DNA from: Shewanella sp. TC10
GTDB taxonomy: Bacteria; Pseudomonadota; Gammaproteobacteria; Enterobacterales; Shewanellaceae
Length of the DNA stretch: 36,863 nt
Assembly (NCBI RefSeq): GCF_009663145.1
Contig: NZ_VKHR01000055.1
Location: 1 to 36,863 of the forward strand
Reading direction: 5' to 3'
Positions 1-7,611 of this stretch are shown here, piece by piece. The position numbers and the translations under genes were made by a program. Each line of letters opens with the position of its first letter. Position 1 is the stretch's first letter. A model generated the notes under the pieces. It did not search any database, was not told where the DNA came from, and saw only the letters and a program-made list of their open reading frames with translations.

Positions 1-387
1 AGAACCCAAATGTTTGGGTTCTCAATCCGATACGAAGCGAATAAAGATACTTCACTACGTATGCATTCAGATGCATCCTCGGTAACGCTTAATATTAATC
101 TTAACTTACCAGGTGAGGATTATTCTGGCTCAGGAGTTAACTTCTACGATCAAAGTACAGGTAAATTGGTTGAGCAGCGTTTTGAGCCAGGCACAGCGTT
201 AATCCATCGAGGCCATGTTCCTCATGCCGCGCAACCAATAATCAGCGGAGAACGTTCTAACATCGTACTTTGGCTGTATGGCGACAATGGATATATACCA
301 ATGAGAAATGCACCAAGTAACAATCAAGATGCTCAAACTCGCTGGACAGTACCTTCAGCTGCAGCGGATAGCTATGCGCCATTTTAA
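1..387 (+). CDS. 2OG-Fe(II) oxygenase, C-terminal part (5' end outside window)
   Basis: The reading frame is open from base 1, so the start lies upstream of the window. The visible part has the C-terminal half of a prolyl-4-hydroxylase-like double-stranded beta helix. It shows an HSD metal-binding triplet (the HxD motif) in 'LRMHSDAS', a distal histidine in 'RGHVPHAAQPI', and the arginine that binds 2-oxoglutarate in 'GERSNIVLWL'. Enzymes of this fold use iron and 2-oxoglutarate to hydroxylate a substrate. The substrate here cannot be told. The ATG at 10 is internal to the domain and is unlikely to be the real start. Two hairpins follow the stop codon. Confidence 0.75.
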   Translation, partial: RTQMFGFSIRYEANKDTSLRMHSDASSVTLNINLNLPGEDYSGSGVNFYDQSTGKLVEQRFEPGTALIHRGHVPHAAQPIISGERSNIVLWLYGDNGYIPMRNAPSNNQDAQTRWTVPSAAADSYAPF

Positions 388-407
388 ACCTCATTCTAAG
401 GTTTAAA
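383..407. terminator. Hairpin after the oxygenase gene
   Basis: A perfect 9-bp inverted repeat (TTTAAACCT / AGGTTTAAA) overlaps the stop codon of the oxygenase gene. There is no clear U-run, so it is a weak terminator candidate. Confidence 0.4.
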
Positions 408-430
408 CGCTTGAATACATTGAACCACCA

Positions 431-456
431 TTGCCTCCTCATCATGGGGGAGGCAA
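431..456. terminator. Second hairpin between convergent genes
   Basis: TTGCCTCC and GGAGGCAA form an 8-bp GC-rich stem between the convergent oxygenase gene and the last cassette gene. It lacks a U-run on either strand. It may stop or stabilise transcripts from both sides. I see nothing further between 457 and 611. Confidence 0.4.
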
Positions 457-611
457 ACAATGACTCTATATCACCAAGCCTTTAAAGCCAGCCTCAACCT
501 CCACTTGAACTGCAGAATACATTGTGTCTGGCTCATATCTGGACAGGAACGATGTAGAAGATTTAGAGACTTTAAAGATTAGAGTAACCATAATCTCTTG
601 TAATAAGCCAG

Positions 612-869
612 TTAATCACCAGTACCTGTGATGTCTGTATTTTTATTTACGCCACCACCGAAGGATTTAGATGAGCTAACAGGCATATCTTGAGAACGAT
701 TAAATGCCCACAAGCCAACTGCGGCAACCAAAGGAATTAACCAAACCAAAATTATTTGAGCTACTTTTTGGAATTGCTCTAAATCATCTCGTTTTACTAA
801 ATATATGGAAGCAGCTAAATTTATTAAAATTATAATTGCTAAAGTAATGTACCAATAATTAAATTCCAC
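612..869 (-). CDS. Small two-helix membrane protein, last gene of the cassette cluster
   Basis: This encodes 85 residues from a GTG start, chosen because GGAGG lies 5 nt upstream. Residues 5-24 and about 36-55 are strongly hydrophobic. They are joined by a charged loop (KRDDLEQFQK), and a Gly/Ser-rich polar tail follows. The shape is that of the small inner-membrane proteins with a phospholipase-D N-terminal-like hairpin, but no function follows from that. It is preceded on its strand by an attC-like site. I see no attC after it, so it is either the terminal cassette or a resident gene at the end of the cluster. Confidence 0.6.
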   Translation of the reverse strand: MEFNYWYITLAIIILINLAASIYLVKRDDLEQFQKVAQIILVWLIPLVAAVGLWAFNRSQDMPVSSSKSFGGGVNKNTDITGTGD

Positions 870-882
870 CTATGCCTCCGTG

Positions 883-980
883 GCTTATAACACCGCGTTA
901 AGCGGTGACATACGCGTGCTATGTTTGAGCGTAGGGAGTCGGTACGCGTATGGAATCCGACTTAATTGCTTTGTTATATG
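883..980 (-). repeat. attC-like site A
   Basis: Read on the minus strand the site begins GCATATAACAAAGC and ends CGCGGTGTTATAAGC. The outer R boxes (TATAACA / TGTTATA) are complementary. The inner L boxes (GCAATTAAG and CTTAACGC) pair with one unpaired base, as in attC sites recombined as a folded single strand. A further inverted repeat around ATACGCGTA fills the centre. The AAC-to-GTT polarity matches the direction of the flanking genes. Confidence 0.75.
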
Positions 981-1005
981 CATGATTTTCAATCCTAGCT
1001 ACCAG

Positions 1006-1797
1006 CTAGAATGAATTAAGTAACAAACCAGCTAACCATAATACGAGCAATGTGAGATTTAGAAGCAATGGCACCAACAAATCGAATTCATCTTTACTAC
1101 TCATCAGTATTTTTAAGTAGTTACGAAGTACGTTAAACCTAAGTCCGTATCTCAGCTTGAAATCATTAATCTTTGCAGATTTGAAGGTTGAGGAATGATC
1201 ATCATAAATAAACTCTTTTAGCCCCCAAGATTCCCGAACTTCAGGCTTTTTTAAAGCCATTTCTTCAAAATCATACGTTGGGTTTTCAGAAAATGTTATT
1301 TTTTCTAGTGCATATTCATCAGTGAATACAAACTCAACAGAAGCAGCTAAATCCCAACCATTATCATCTTGGGTAGGGGCCTCTGGATCTCCATCATATG
1401 TATAGTGTTGGATTTTTATAGTAGGGGCTGACTCTCCGTCATCTTCAAATGAGACTTGATGAGTTATACCATCTGAAAACACATTCTTATCTATGAAATT
1501 TTTTCCTAAAGAACTTGAATTCAGGAACATCATTAACGCTCTGCAATATCCATTTCTGATTATGTGGAGGTGGTAAAGCGTATAGCGATACATTGCAAAT
1601 ACTACAAGTCCCCAATACAAATATGTTATTCGTTCTGGATTTGGAAAGTTGATAGATGGAAACCAAGGAATAGCTATTTCTGTACTGGTTAAATCAACGC
1701 CAATTACGGTATGGACTAAACCTATGCAAAAAAGGGTAAGCAACCCTTTCGACGAGTTTGTAAATGTAGGTTCAGTAATTTTATCTATTGGATTCAT
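1006..1797 (-). CDS. Membrane protein of unknown function (cassette gene)
   Basis: This encodes 263 residues that I do not recognise. Hydrophobic stretches at about residues 17-34, 58-77 and 241-261 suggest three membrane segments. Between the second and third lies a polar, acidic domain of about 150 residues. The ATG start has a weak AAGAG upstream. The gene sits between two attC-like sites with only about 25 nt to each, which is the compact layout of an integron cassette with one gene and no promoter of its own. The low GC content and lack of recognisable family fit cassette cargo. Confidence 0.65.
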   Translation of the reverse strand: MNPIDKITEPTFTNSSKGLLTLFCIGLVHTVIGVDLTSTEIAIPWFPSINFPNPERITYLYWGLVVFAMYRYTLYHLHIIRNGYCRALMMFLNSSSLGKNFIDKNVFSDGITHQVSFEDDGESAPTIKIQHYTYDGDPEAPTQDDNGWDLAASVEFVFTDEYALEKITFSENPTYDFEEMALKKPEVRESWGLKEFIYDDHSSTFKSAKINDFKLRYGLRFNVLRNYLKILMSSKDEFDLLVPLLLNLTLLVLWLAGLLLNSF

Positions 1798-1824
1798 AAT
1801 AACTCTTGTTTATAAACTGGTAAT

Positions 1825-1923
1825 GCATATAACGCTTTGCTAAGCGACTAAAAGGCTGGCTATAATAGCGAGGAACGAAGCACAGCCAGCTGTTTGTTTC
1901 CGTTTAAGCAACTTGTTATATGC
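1825..1923 (-). repeat. attC-like site B
   Basis: On the minus strand it starts GCATATAACAAGTTGCTTAA and ends TTAGCAAAGCGTTATATGC. The 9-bp outer arms GCATATAAC/GTTATATGC are perfectly complementary. Inner boxes TTGCTTAA and TTAGCAA pair next, then AGCTGGCTGTG pairs imperfectly with the TATAGCCAGCC stretch. It abuts the stop codon of the next gene. This is the clearest of the three sites. Confidence 0.85.
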
Positions 1924-3384
1924 CTATGAAGTAACAGCTTTTTTTGCTCGTTCTAATGAACTTAAAAAACCTTCAACACCTTCATTCATAGGAGTTTTGT
2001 CACCGTGTTTTTTATCCAATGTGTCAGAAGCATTTTTAGATACAGCATCAATAGCGGAGCTTAAGAGCTTATTCATTAATGCTGGGTCTGATTGTTCTAA
2101 CGCTTCAATTTGCATTTTGAAATTTTGGTATGACTTAGCCAACGCCTCTTTGTGAGCATATTCTTGTTGTAACCTTTGTGTCTCACTTCTTCTTTTCGAT
2201 GCAAATATAGTCAGCCATAGAACAGGAAGGACAATAGGTAACTTATACAAAATATTCGAAACAAGTTTACTAAGGTCAGTTACTTCTACGAACTTAATAA
2301 AGAACCAGCCTACCTCTTTGGTTATTGATAAAAACGCTACCAAAACTAGAGCAGTTATCGAGCTATAAAATAATTTAGAATACGTTTTAATCGGGGCGTT
2401 AAAAGACTCTTTAAGCTCGTGATAAGCGGTAGCTAAGCCAGCACTTGTTGCACCTGGCAGTAAGCTTTCAATTTCATTATTTAAAGTTTTGTATTTTAAC
2501 TCTTGTTGCTTCTTAAATTCTTCTAAATGTTTCTCTCGTGCGATAATTTCAGATTTTAAACCACCCTCAAAGCTTCCCTCATCATTTTTCACACCAAAAA
2601 CAACTGTGTGATATTGCTTAAAGTCTGTCAGTTTATTTTTAACATCATTGAGTAATTCTTTAATATTTTCAGAATCTGTTTCTGCGAGTTCAAGAGCGTT
2701 ATTGATTTCTGTTGAGATAGATTCATTGTCTGAGTCACCATCTAGCAACTCAGCTTTGTACCTTTGAATTTTCACATAGTTTTCTTCAAGTTTTTCTTCA
2801 AATCTATTAATTCTAGTAGCTAGGCTTTCGTCTTCAGCATTATCAAAATAGCTTGTTTCTAATTCTTTTATTCGAGTGTTTGCTGCCTCGGATTCTGCAG
2901 CCTCATTTTCAGCTACATTTTTAAATTGATTAATTTCAATCAAAAGTGCGCTGGCTTCTTTTTGAAACGAAGTAATATTTGAATTTATTGTTTTTGTATA
3001 AGCAACAAATGAAGCGCTAGCAGATTGAGCAGCTTTACCAGCAACTACTTGATATGGTCTGATATATGTTAACAAGTTATCCAAGTGATTGTTTGCATTA
3101 ATTATGTGACCAATATTTCTATTGCTGTTATAACTATTTATTTGTTGCAAGCAAGAGTTTGATTGAGTATGGAAGTTCTGCCATATAGAAATAGGAATTA
3201 ATTCTGGATCACAAGATTTAAGCAACCCATTTAAGTATGTTACAACTTTATTTAGTCTTGCGATTTCTTCAACACTTGTAACAATCGTTTCATCATCAAT
3301 AGTAACTTCTTCTACTGCTTCAAGAATGCCTTTCCAGCTAGCCTGAAAGGGATGGTTTTCGAATTGTTCAGTCCAACGACTCAT
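1924..3384 (-). CDS. Coiled-coil protein with two membrane helices (cassette gene)
   Basis: This encodes 486 residues that I do not recognise. Residues 1-135 are polar and probably helical. Residues about 140-300 are rich in Glu, Lys, Asn and Leu with heptad character, which suggests a long coiled coil. Two hydrophobic helices lie near 338-356 and 379-396. They are followed by a basic stretch (KRRSETQRLQQ) and a second short coiled coil. The protein is probably anchored in the inner membrane with large cytoplasmic parts. The start is an ATG with AAGGA 7 nt upstream. The stop codon touches attC site B. Membrane-tethered coiled-coil proteins are common among cassette and defence-island cargo, but nothing here proves such a role. 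Confidence 0.7.
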   Translation of the reverse strand: MSRWTEQFENHPFQASWKGILEAVEEVTIDDETIVTSVEEIARLNKVVTYLNGLLKSCDPELIPISIWQNFHTQSNSCLQQINSYNSNRNIGHIINANNHLDNLLTYIRPYQVVAGKAAQSASASFVAYTKTINSNITSFQKEASALLIEINQFKNVAENEAAESEAANTRIKELETSYFDNAEDESLATRINRFEEKLEENYVKIQRYKAELLDGDSDNESISTEINNALELAETDSENIKELLNDVKNKLTDFKQYHTVVFGVKNDEGSFEGGLKSEIIAREKHLEEFKKQQELKYKTLNNEIESLLPGATSAGLATAYHELKESFNAPIKTYSKLFYSSITALVLVAFLSITKEVGWFFIKFVEVTDLSKLVSNILYKLPIVLPVLWLTIFASKRRSETQRLQQEYAHKEALAKSYQNFKMQIEALEQSDPALMNKLLSSAIDAVSKNASDTLDKKHGDKTPMNEGVEGFLSSLERAKKAVTS

Positions 3385-3428
3385 TTTATTTCCTTATTTA
3401 TTGATACCGAAAGTATCGGGTAACACTG

Positions 3429-3502
3429 GCATATAACGCCGCGCTCTGCGGCAAATTTAGAGCGCAGCGGAGAATTTGTCCGACAGCAGCGCCTTGTTAA
3501 CC
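3429..3502 (-). repeat. attC-like site C
   Basis: On the minus strand it begins GGTTAACAAGGCGCTGCTG and ends GCAGAGCGCGGCGTTATATGC. R boxes are TTAACAA and CGTTATA. The L boxes (GGCGCTGCTG / GCAGAGCGCGGC) pair with small bulges, and a central arm contains CTCCGCTGCGCTCT. At 74 bp it is the shortest of the three sites. Its R'' box (GTTAACA) matches the GTTAACC found before the next gene at 4535-4541. Confidence 0.75.
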
Positions 3503-3504
3503 TA

Positions 3505-4518
3505 TTACACAGATCTACTATGCCAAGGAGCAAAACTTACAAATTCACTTTTACCTGGTTTTATTTCAATCAAGCCAATCTCCGACATAAACTTAATCCA
3601 CTCAAACATTTGCAGGCCTATGTCATTCAAGCGAATTCCACACTCGTATGCAAAATACTCGTAAGCGGCATTAACACCAGACATGACATCTCCATTTGAT
3701 AACACTACATCAGGAACTTCGTTATCATCTTCATCAGCCCACCAATCTTGAGCATCTTGATCTACAAAAAACTCTATATAAGGATATGCATCCTCTAATT
3801 GTTCAATGCTCATCATGTACTGCCAATGTTCCCTAAGGACCACTTTTTCAGTTTCACTTTCTTCATAAATATAGAGCTGGCTTCTAGTCTTGCTTTGCCA
3901 ATCCCAAAACTCTAACTTATGAGATACCGCTCTGCTCTCAGCTGTTGCTAAGTGCCAAATTAGGTCGTAGTCTCGATAGCAGACATCCACATGTTCGTTT
4001 TCGTCCCCAAGAGCTTTCTTCCATTCTTTGATGTCGTTTTCTTGCAAAATAAGACGAAATGCCTGTGAATCTAGCTTGCTGTCCGTGGGAACATTAATTG
4101 TTGCAGTCTCTTGGTTTAGCGTAAGAATTTCTCTGCCCCAAGTATTTTTTACGTACTCAGAGATGTTAAGAATTAAGAATTCTTCCGCTGATTCAATAAA
4201 AAGAACAAGATAAGTCGGCATTGGTTGTAAAAACCAATATCGAAGGTGGTTAACTGATAATGATATTTTTACTTCCTCGCTTTTCTCATAGTCTTCTAAT
4301 GAAATGGTTTTTGCCATTTTACCTTTCATTTGAAACCATACGAGAGCGCTAGTCAGCTGTTCTTTCCCCGAAGAAAGTTTACGTGTAAGGTGCATTCCAA
4401 TATCTCTAGCACCTCGATCATGTTCATAGTTGATGAACTCTCCATACTCAGAAGCAAATGCTCTGAATTTCTCCATATACTTTCTTTCAAAGGAGTCAGT
4501 CTCTCCCACTACGATCAC
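3505..4518 (-). CDS. DUF4365-like protein, possible nuclease fold (first cassette gene)
   Basis: This encodes 337 residues from a GTG start with AGGAG 6 nt upstream. Residues 20-110 resemble the DUF4365 family. A Glu-rich start (EYGEFINYE) is followed by D39 in 'ARDIGMHL', then Q63-x-K65-G66 in 'VWFQMKGK', then a 'YWFLQPMPTYLVLF' strand. Acid, acid, QxK spacing of this kind is the signature of PD-(D/E)xK-type nuclease folds, so a DNA-acting role is possible. The remaining 220 residues are acidic and unassigned. It is the first gene of the cluster in the direction of cassette transcription. Family assignment is moderate; activity is inferred only. Confidence 0.6.
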   Translation of the reverse strand: MIVVGETDSFERKYMEKFRAFASEYGEFINYEHDRGARDIGMHLTRKLSSGKEQLTSALVWFQMKGKMAKTISLEDYEKSEEVKISLSVNHLRYWFLQPMPTYLVLFIESAEEFLILNISEYVKNTWGREILTLNQETATINVPTDSKLDSQAFRLILQENDIKEWKKALGDENEHVDVCYRDYDLIWHLATAESRAVSHKLEFWDWQSKTRSQLYIYEESETEKVVLREHWQYMMSIEQLEDAYPYIEFFVDQDAQDWWADEDDNEVPDVVLSNGDVMSGVNAAYEYFAYECGIRLNDIGLQMFEWIKFMSEIGLIEIKPGKSEFVSFAPWHSRSV

Positions 4519-4534
4519 GTCTCTCTCCTTTAGG

Positions 4535-4541
4535 GGTTAAC
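4535..4541 (-). repeat. Core recombination half-site at the cluster's proximal edge
   Basis: On the minus strand CGCTAATAAGCTGTTAACC precedes the first cassette gene. It resembles the L'-R' half of an attC or attI, and its GTTAACC matches the R box of attC site C. I could not find the matching R'' half to its right. Confidence 0.35.
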
Positions 4542-4550
4542 AGCTTATTA

Positions 4551-4791
4551 GCGAGAATTCCGATAAACACCCCTAGGTTACTTACCAACACTCAATCACT
4601 TTTCAGCTTAATTTATTAATAATTTTAATAACTTAACAGCCATCAAAATTTAAATCAATCGACTAAATACTGGATAAAACCGAGAATTGAGATAACCGAG
4701 AATTAACTTGGGTCGTTATGTAAACCTCTCGCAGAGTAAAATATTTATTTTTCAACGGCATAGAGTTGTTTGATTAGTGAATCCGAGAATT
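4551..4791. repeat. Four scattered CGAGAATT repeats
   Basis: The 9-mer (G/C)CGAGAATT occurs at 4551, 4680, 4696 and 4783. The first two are followed by xxGATAA, and the middle two are 16 bp apart. They lie in the non-coding DNA just before the cassette cluster and may be protein-binding sites. No known consensus was recognised. Confidence 0.4.
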
Positions 4792-4808
4792 TTTGCTTTT
4801 ACATAACG
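4714..4808. repeat. 11-bp inverted repeat enclosing 73 bp
   Basis: CGTTATGTAAA at 4714-4724 is repeated perfectly inverted at 4798-4808. The polarity is opposite to an attC, so it is listed as an unexplained inverted repeat. Confidence 0.4.
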
Positions 4809-4846
4809 AGAAGCAAATGCTATCAATTGCAGCCTTTTACATATAA

Positions 4847-4862
4847 CTGTATATAAACACAG
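4847..4862. promoter_or_regulatory. LexA (SOS) box-like site
   Basis: CTGTATATAAACACAG fits the CTG-N10-CAG pattern of gammaproteobacterial LexA boxes with an AT-rich core. It lies in the loop of a larger hairpin (AGCCTTTTACATATA / TATATAAAAGGCT, 4831-4877). No intact gene follows on the plus strand. Integron integrase promoters are often LexA-controlled and would sit at about this place. Confidence 0.45.
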
Positions 4863-4990
4863 GTATATAAAAGGCTAACAAGCTTTGGGGCAAAAACGAG
4901 TTATCCGTTTATGTGTTGTACTTCATCTATATTGGCTCAATTACTTAAGAGCATCACTTCAATCTAATCTATTGCCTGCCGCAGGCTATC

Positions 4991-5080
4991 GTGCAAGCAC
5001 GACTGTGACACGCTGCAAGTTCATCCCTGAAAGCTCGACCATGACGTCCATGTCATGGACGGTCACAGCCGTGCTTACAC
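4991..5080. repeat. 90-bp palindromic repeat (cruciform)
   Basis: Outer 19-bp arms (GTGCAAGCACGACTGTGAC and its inverted partner at 5062-5080) match at 17 positions. An inner stem CCATGAC/GTCATGG lies at 5039-5058. The design, with an inner TCCATGT loop, resembles dispersed palindromes that I associate with Shewanella genomes. It lies in an open frame that is probably not a gene. Confidence 0.6.
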
Positions 5081-5190
5081 CGGAATTTTCATCTCTTCGA
5101 ATTAACTCTATTTATGTCAATTTAAAGAACTAAAATATCTAGTTCTAATTAGCTAGAAGATTAAATTGAATTGAGGACGCAGAGAAAATA

Positions 5191-5590
5191 GCGTGAGCCT
5201 GACAGGACGTCAGGCTAGCTTTCGTCGGGCCATGGACGGCCCATCGGAAGCGTTAGCATTTTCGAATAAGTCCGAAGTAGTCTACAAGCGAGGTAGAAAG
5301 CTGGAGCAATCCCCGTTGAAAATATGCGCTTTTCAGCATTTTTCGATAGGGGCGGCAAGGTGATCCAAGAGGGTATTGCTGTTGATACCCTCTTGGTCGG
5401 GTGTGGGTGGAAAACCCACGACCTTAATCCAAACGGAGTTTGGAAATACAGAAAGGAATTTACGATTTGAATCAGGTGTGGGCGAAGCGCCACGACTTTG
5501 ATTTAGACTTTGATTTAGATTTTTATCCAAATATAGAAATCATTAGCTGACTAAAGCTGCTAACAAGCTTTGAGGCATAAACATGCTAGC
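5191..5590. repeat. Structured intergenic repeat, copy 1
   Basis: A chain of hairpins. AGCCTGAC/GTCAGGCT is at 5196-5216 and GGGCC/GGCCC at 5227-5242. CCCC-GTTGAAAAT pairs with ATTTTTCGATAGGGG around 5313-5352. A perfect 12-bp stem CCAAGAGGGTAT/ATACCCTCTTGG spans 5365-5396. GGGCGAAGCGCC lies at 5480-5491 and is followed by CACGACTTTGATTT. Parts recur at 20570-20815 with the hairpins kept and the bases changed. Confidence 0.65.
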
Positions 5591-5613
5591 GCCCTAGTCT
5601 CTAATTAACGACT

Positions 5614-7506
5614 TTACATCGCGTTCTGAAGAAACAGACTCATACTACAAACATCATGGTCTTCGCCGTGATCATGCTCGTGCCCCGCCAACATCATCGC
5701 TCGTTGAGTATTCATGGTCATCTGCATGCCAAGACCACTTTTCGCAACTGGATATACGCTGCCACGATATATTGTTGCATCGACTTCGATGGTATTGAGC
5801 TCCTTAGGATCTATTTTATATGGGTTAGCATCAAGTACCGCAAAGTCGGCGTATTTACCTACCTCTATCGTGCCAATTTCATTCTCTAAACGAGCGGTAT
5901 AAGCAGCGTTAATTGTTATCGCCCTTAGCGCCTCATCGACTGAAATACGCTCTTGGGCTCCCATGACACGAGTACCAGAAAGACCTATCCGATTGACCGC
6001 CGCCCAAACCATAGATAGAGGCTGAGCTGGCGCCATAGGAGCATCGGAATGCAATGAAAGTAAACCGCCCTGTTCAATGATTGACTGTCCTCTTGCCATC
6101 ACTTCAGCTCTGTCTTTACCAACACCATTTTCTGAGTAGTTCTCGGCTAGAATATGCGTGTAATAGGGATTGACGCTAAAGTTAGAGCCTTGTTCAACGG
6201 CACGTGATATATCGGATTTATCAGTAATACCTAGATGATGAAAACCGGTACGGTGATCTTCACGGGGTTGTTCTTTAGCAAGTGTTTCTACCACATCAAT
6301 AGCAGCTTCAAAACCCAGATCTCCATTGGCATGAACAATGATAGTGTAATCATCTTTCCAATAAGGTCGCATGCTATCCTCTAATTGCTCTGGAGGTTGC
6401 ATCCACTCGCCTTGACGACCATCCAAGTAACCATCCTTTAACTGCATTAATTGACTATACATAGCGCCGTCAGAAAACAGCTTTATGTGCTTTGGCAGCC
6501 AACGGATTTGCTCTTGCTCTTGGTAGAGTTCACGCTGGCTTTCAGCTATTTCCTTACCTTTAGTAGCATCAAATCCCCCCATGGTATAAGTGAAGTTACC
6601 CGCAGGGATTAGCCAATAATCCATTGGCATGTCACCGTCCATTAACACCGAAACCATCTGGTCATACATATCTTTAGTCGCAATAACACCAGGATCTACA
6701 GCTGTGGTGATCCCTCCAGCATGCACATAATCTTTAGTTCGCTCCATACCGATAGCAAAGAGCCCATTATCCACGAGGTAGGCCATTATCTCAGGCAGTA
6801 GAACCTTGCCGCCATTTTCAAATACATGACCCTTATTCCAATCCATTTGTTCAAATGCTAGCCCTTCCCCTGTCCAGTCGCTTTCTTGCCAACCAAACAT
6901 TTTTATTGCTGCGGTATTAAAATACAGTTCGTGAAAACTACGATGCCATACAATGATTGGACGAGTATCAGAAACCGAGTCTAAGAATTCTCGATTCATT
7001 TCTTGTCCATGGAAGTATTGATGATAACCCCAAGTCACTAAGGGCTTGTCTGCATCATGCTTAGCCTCAACTTCAATAAGACGTTTATTATAATCTTGAG
7101 CTGATTGCACGCCTTTACTATACCCATGGGGAAGAGCCCAATCAGAAGGGGTGATGAATTCTGTCCCCATCAAAATAGCACTTAACCACAGGTGAATATG
7201 TGGTTCGACAAATCCTGGCATCATCACACGATCTTCAAAAGATGTATCAACACTCACTGAACTATGATGGTTAAATTGTGCTTTTACAGTGTCTAGTTCA
7301 CCAACAGATATAATTTTTCCATCTTGAACCGCGACGGCATTTGAAGACCCATCGTCATCTTGTGCCAGTGTTATTAAGGTGCCAGCTTTATAAATGGTCA
7401 CTGGAGCATGACTTGCTATATTCACCGCATTGCTTGCGGTGTCAGAAGTACAGCCCAAAAGCATAGCCACTAACATGCCTAAACCTGCTTTGTTGATGTT
7501 TTTCAC
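5614..7506 (-). CDS. Amidohydrolase (YtcJ/AepA-like), lipoprotein
   Basis: This encodes 630 residues from GTG at 7506, chosen because GAGGG lies 7 nt upstream and a lipoprotein signal follows at once (MKNINKAGLGMLVAMLLGC, lipobox Cys19). The open frame runs further upstream, but no signal supports that. The protein is a metal-dependent hydrolase of the Amidohydro_3 group. It has an HxH motif at 103-105 in 'GFVEPHIHLW', then 'VHANGDLGFEA' and 'LHSDAPM' near the C-terminal end of the barrel. Family members hydrolyse amide or imide bonds; the substrate is unknown. It should be anchored to an envelope membrane. The tail is rich in His and Asp (HEHDHGEDHD). A LysR gene is divergent 105 bp away and probably controls it. 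Confidence 0.85.
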   Translation of the reverse strand: MKNINKAGLGMLVAMLLGCTSDTASNAVNIASHAPVTIYKAGTLITLAQDDDGSSNAVAVQDGKIISVGELDTVKAQFNHHSSVSVDTSFEDRVMMPGFVEPHIHLWLSAILMGTEFITPSDWALPHGYSKGVQSAQDYNKRLIEVEAKHDADKPLVTWGYHQYFHGQEMNREFLDSVSDTRPIIVWHRSFHELYFNTAAIKMFGWQESDWTGEGLAFEQMDWNKGHVFENGGKVLLPEIMAYLVDNGLFAIGMERTKDYVHAGGITTAVDPGVIATKDMYDQMVSVLMDGDMPMDYWLIPAGNFTYTMGGFDATKGKEIAESQRELYQEQEQIRWLPKHIKLFSDGAMYSQLMQLKDGYLDGRQGEWMQPPEQLEDSMRPYWKDDYTIIVHANGDLGFEAAIDVVETLAKEQPREDHRTGFHHLGITDKSDISRAVEQGSNFSVNPYYTHILAENYSENGVGKDRAEVMARGQSIIEQGGLLSLHSDAPMAPAQPLSMVWAAVNRIGLSGTRVMGAQERISVDEALRAITINAAYTARLENEIGTIEVGKYADFAVLDANPYKIDPKELNTIEVDATIYRGSVYPVAKSGLGMQMTMNTQRAMMLAGHEHDHGEDHDVCSMSLFLQNAM

Positions 7507-7611
7507 TGGTAAACCCTCACAGTTTATTATCAAATCCCTCCTAACATAGCATTGCACAGCCAAACTAAATAACGCATTATGCAAGGGAGTCCCATACATT
7601 CAGGTTGAAAC

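Larger units (their letters stand above)
4542..5613. other. Non-coding, repeat-dense stretch
   Basis: About 1.07 kb without a gene I believe in. The open frames here run through palindromes and repeats and lack ribosome binding sites. It holds the sites listed separately at 4551-4877, a cruciform at 4991-5080, a multi-hairpin repeat at 5191-5590, and a direct repeat CTAACAAGCTTTG(G/A)GGCA at 4875 and 5560. Confidence 0.6.

Noticed and set aside
4714..4808. Inverted repeat CGTTATGTAAA as a fourth attC site
   Set aside because: The polarity is GTT first and AAC last on both readings, the reverse of an attC, and no L boxes are seen.
4885..5133. Plus-strand open frame of 82 codons after the LexA-like box
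   Set aside because: Half of it is the 90-bp palindrome, there is no ribosome binding site, and it shows no domain. It is not an integrase remnant.
5215..5530. Two overlapping minus-strand open frames of 92 and 65 codons
   Set aside because: They run through the hairpins of the structured repeat. Such frames come with every copy of the repeat and are not likely to be genes.
7507..7599. N-terminal extension of the amidohydrolase
   Set aside because: The lipoprotein signal starts at GTG 7506 behind GAGGG. The extension would bury the signal peptide.
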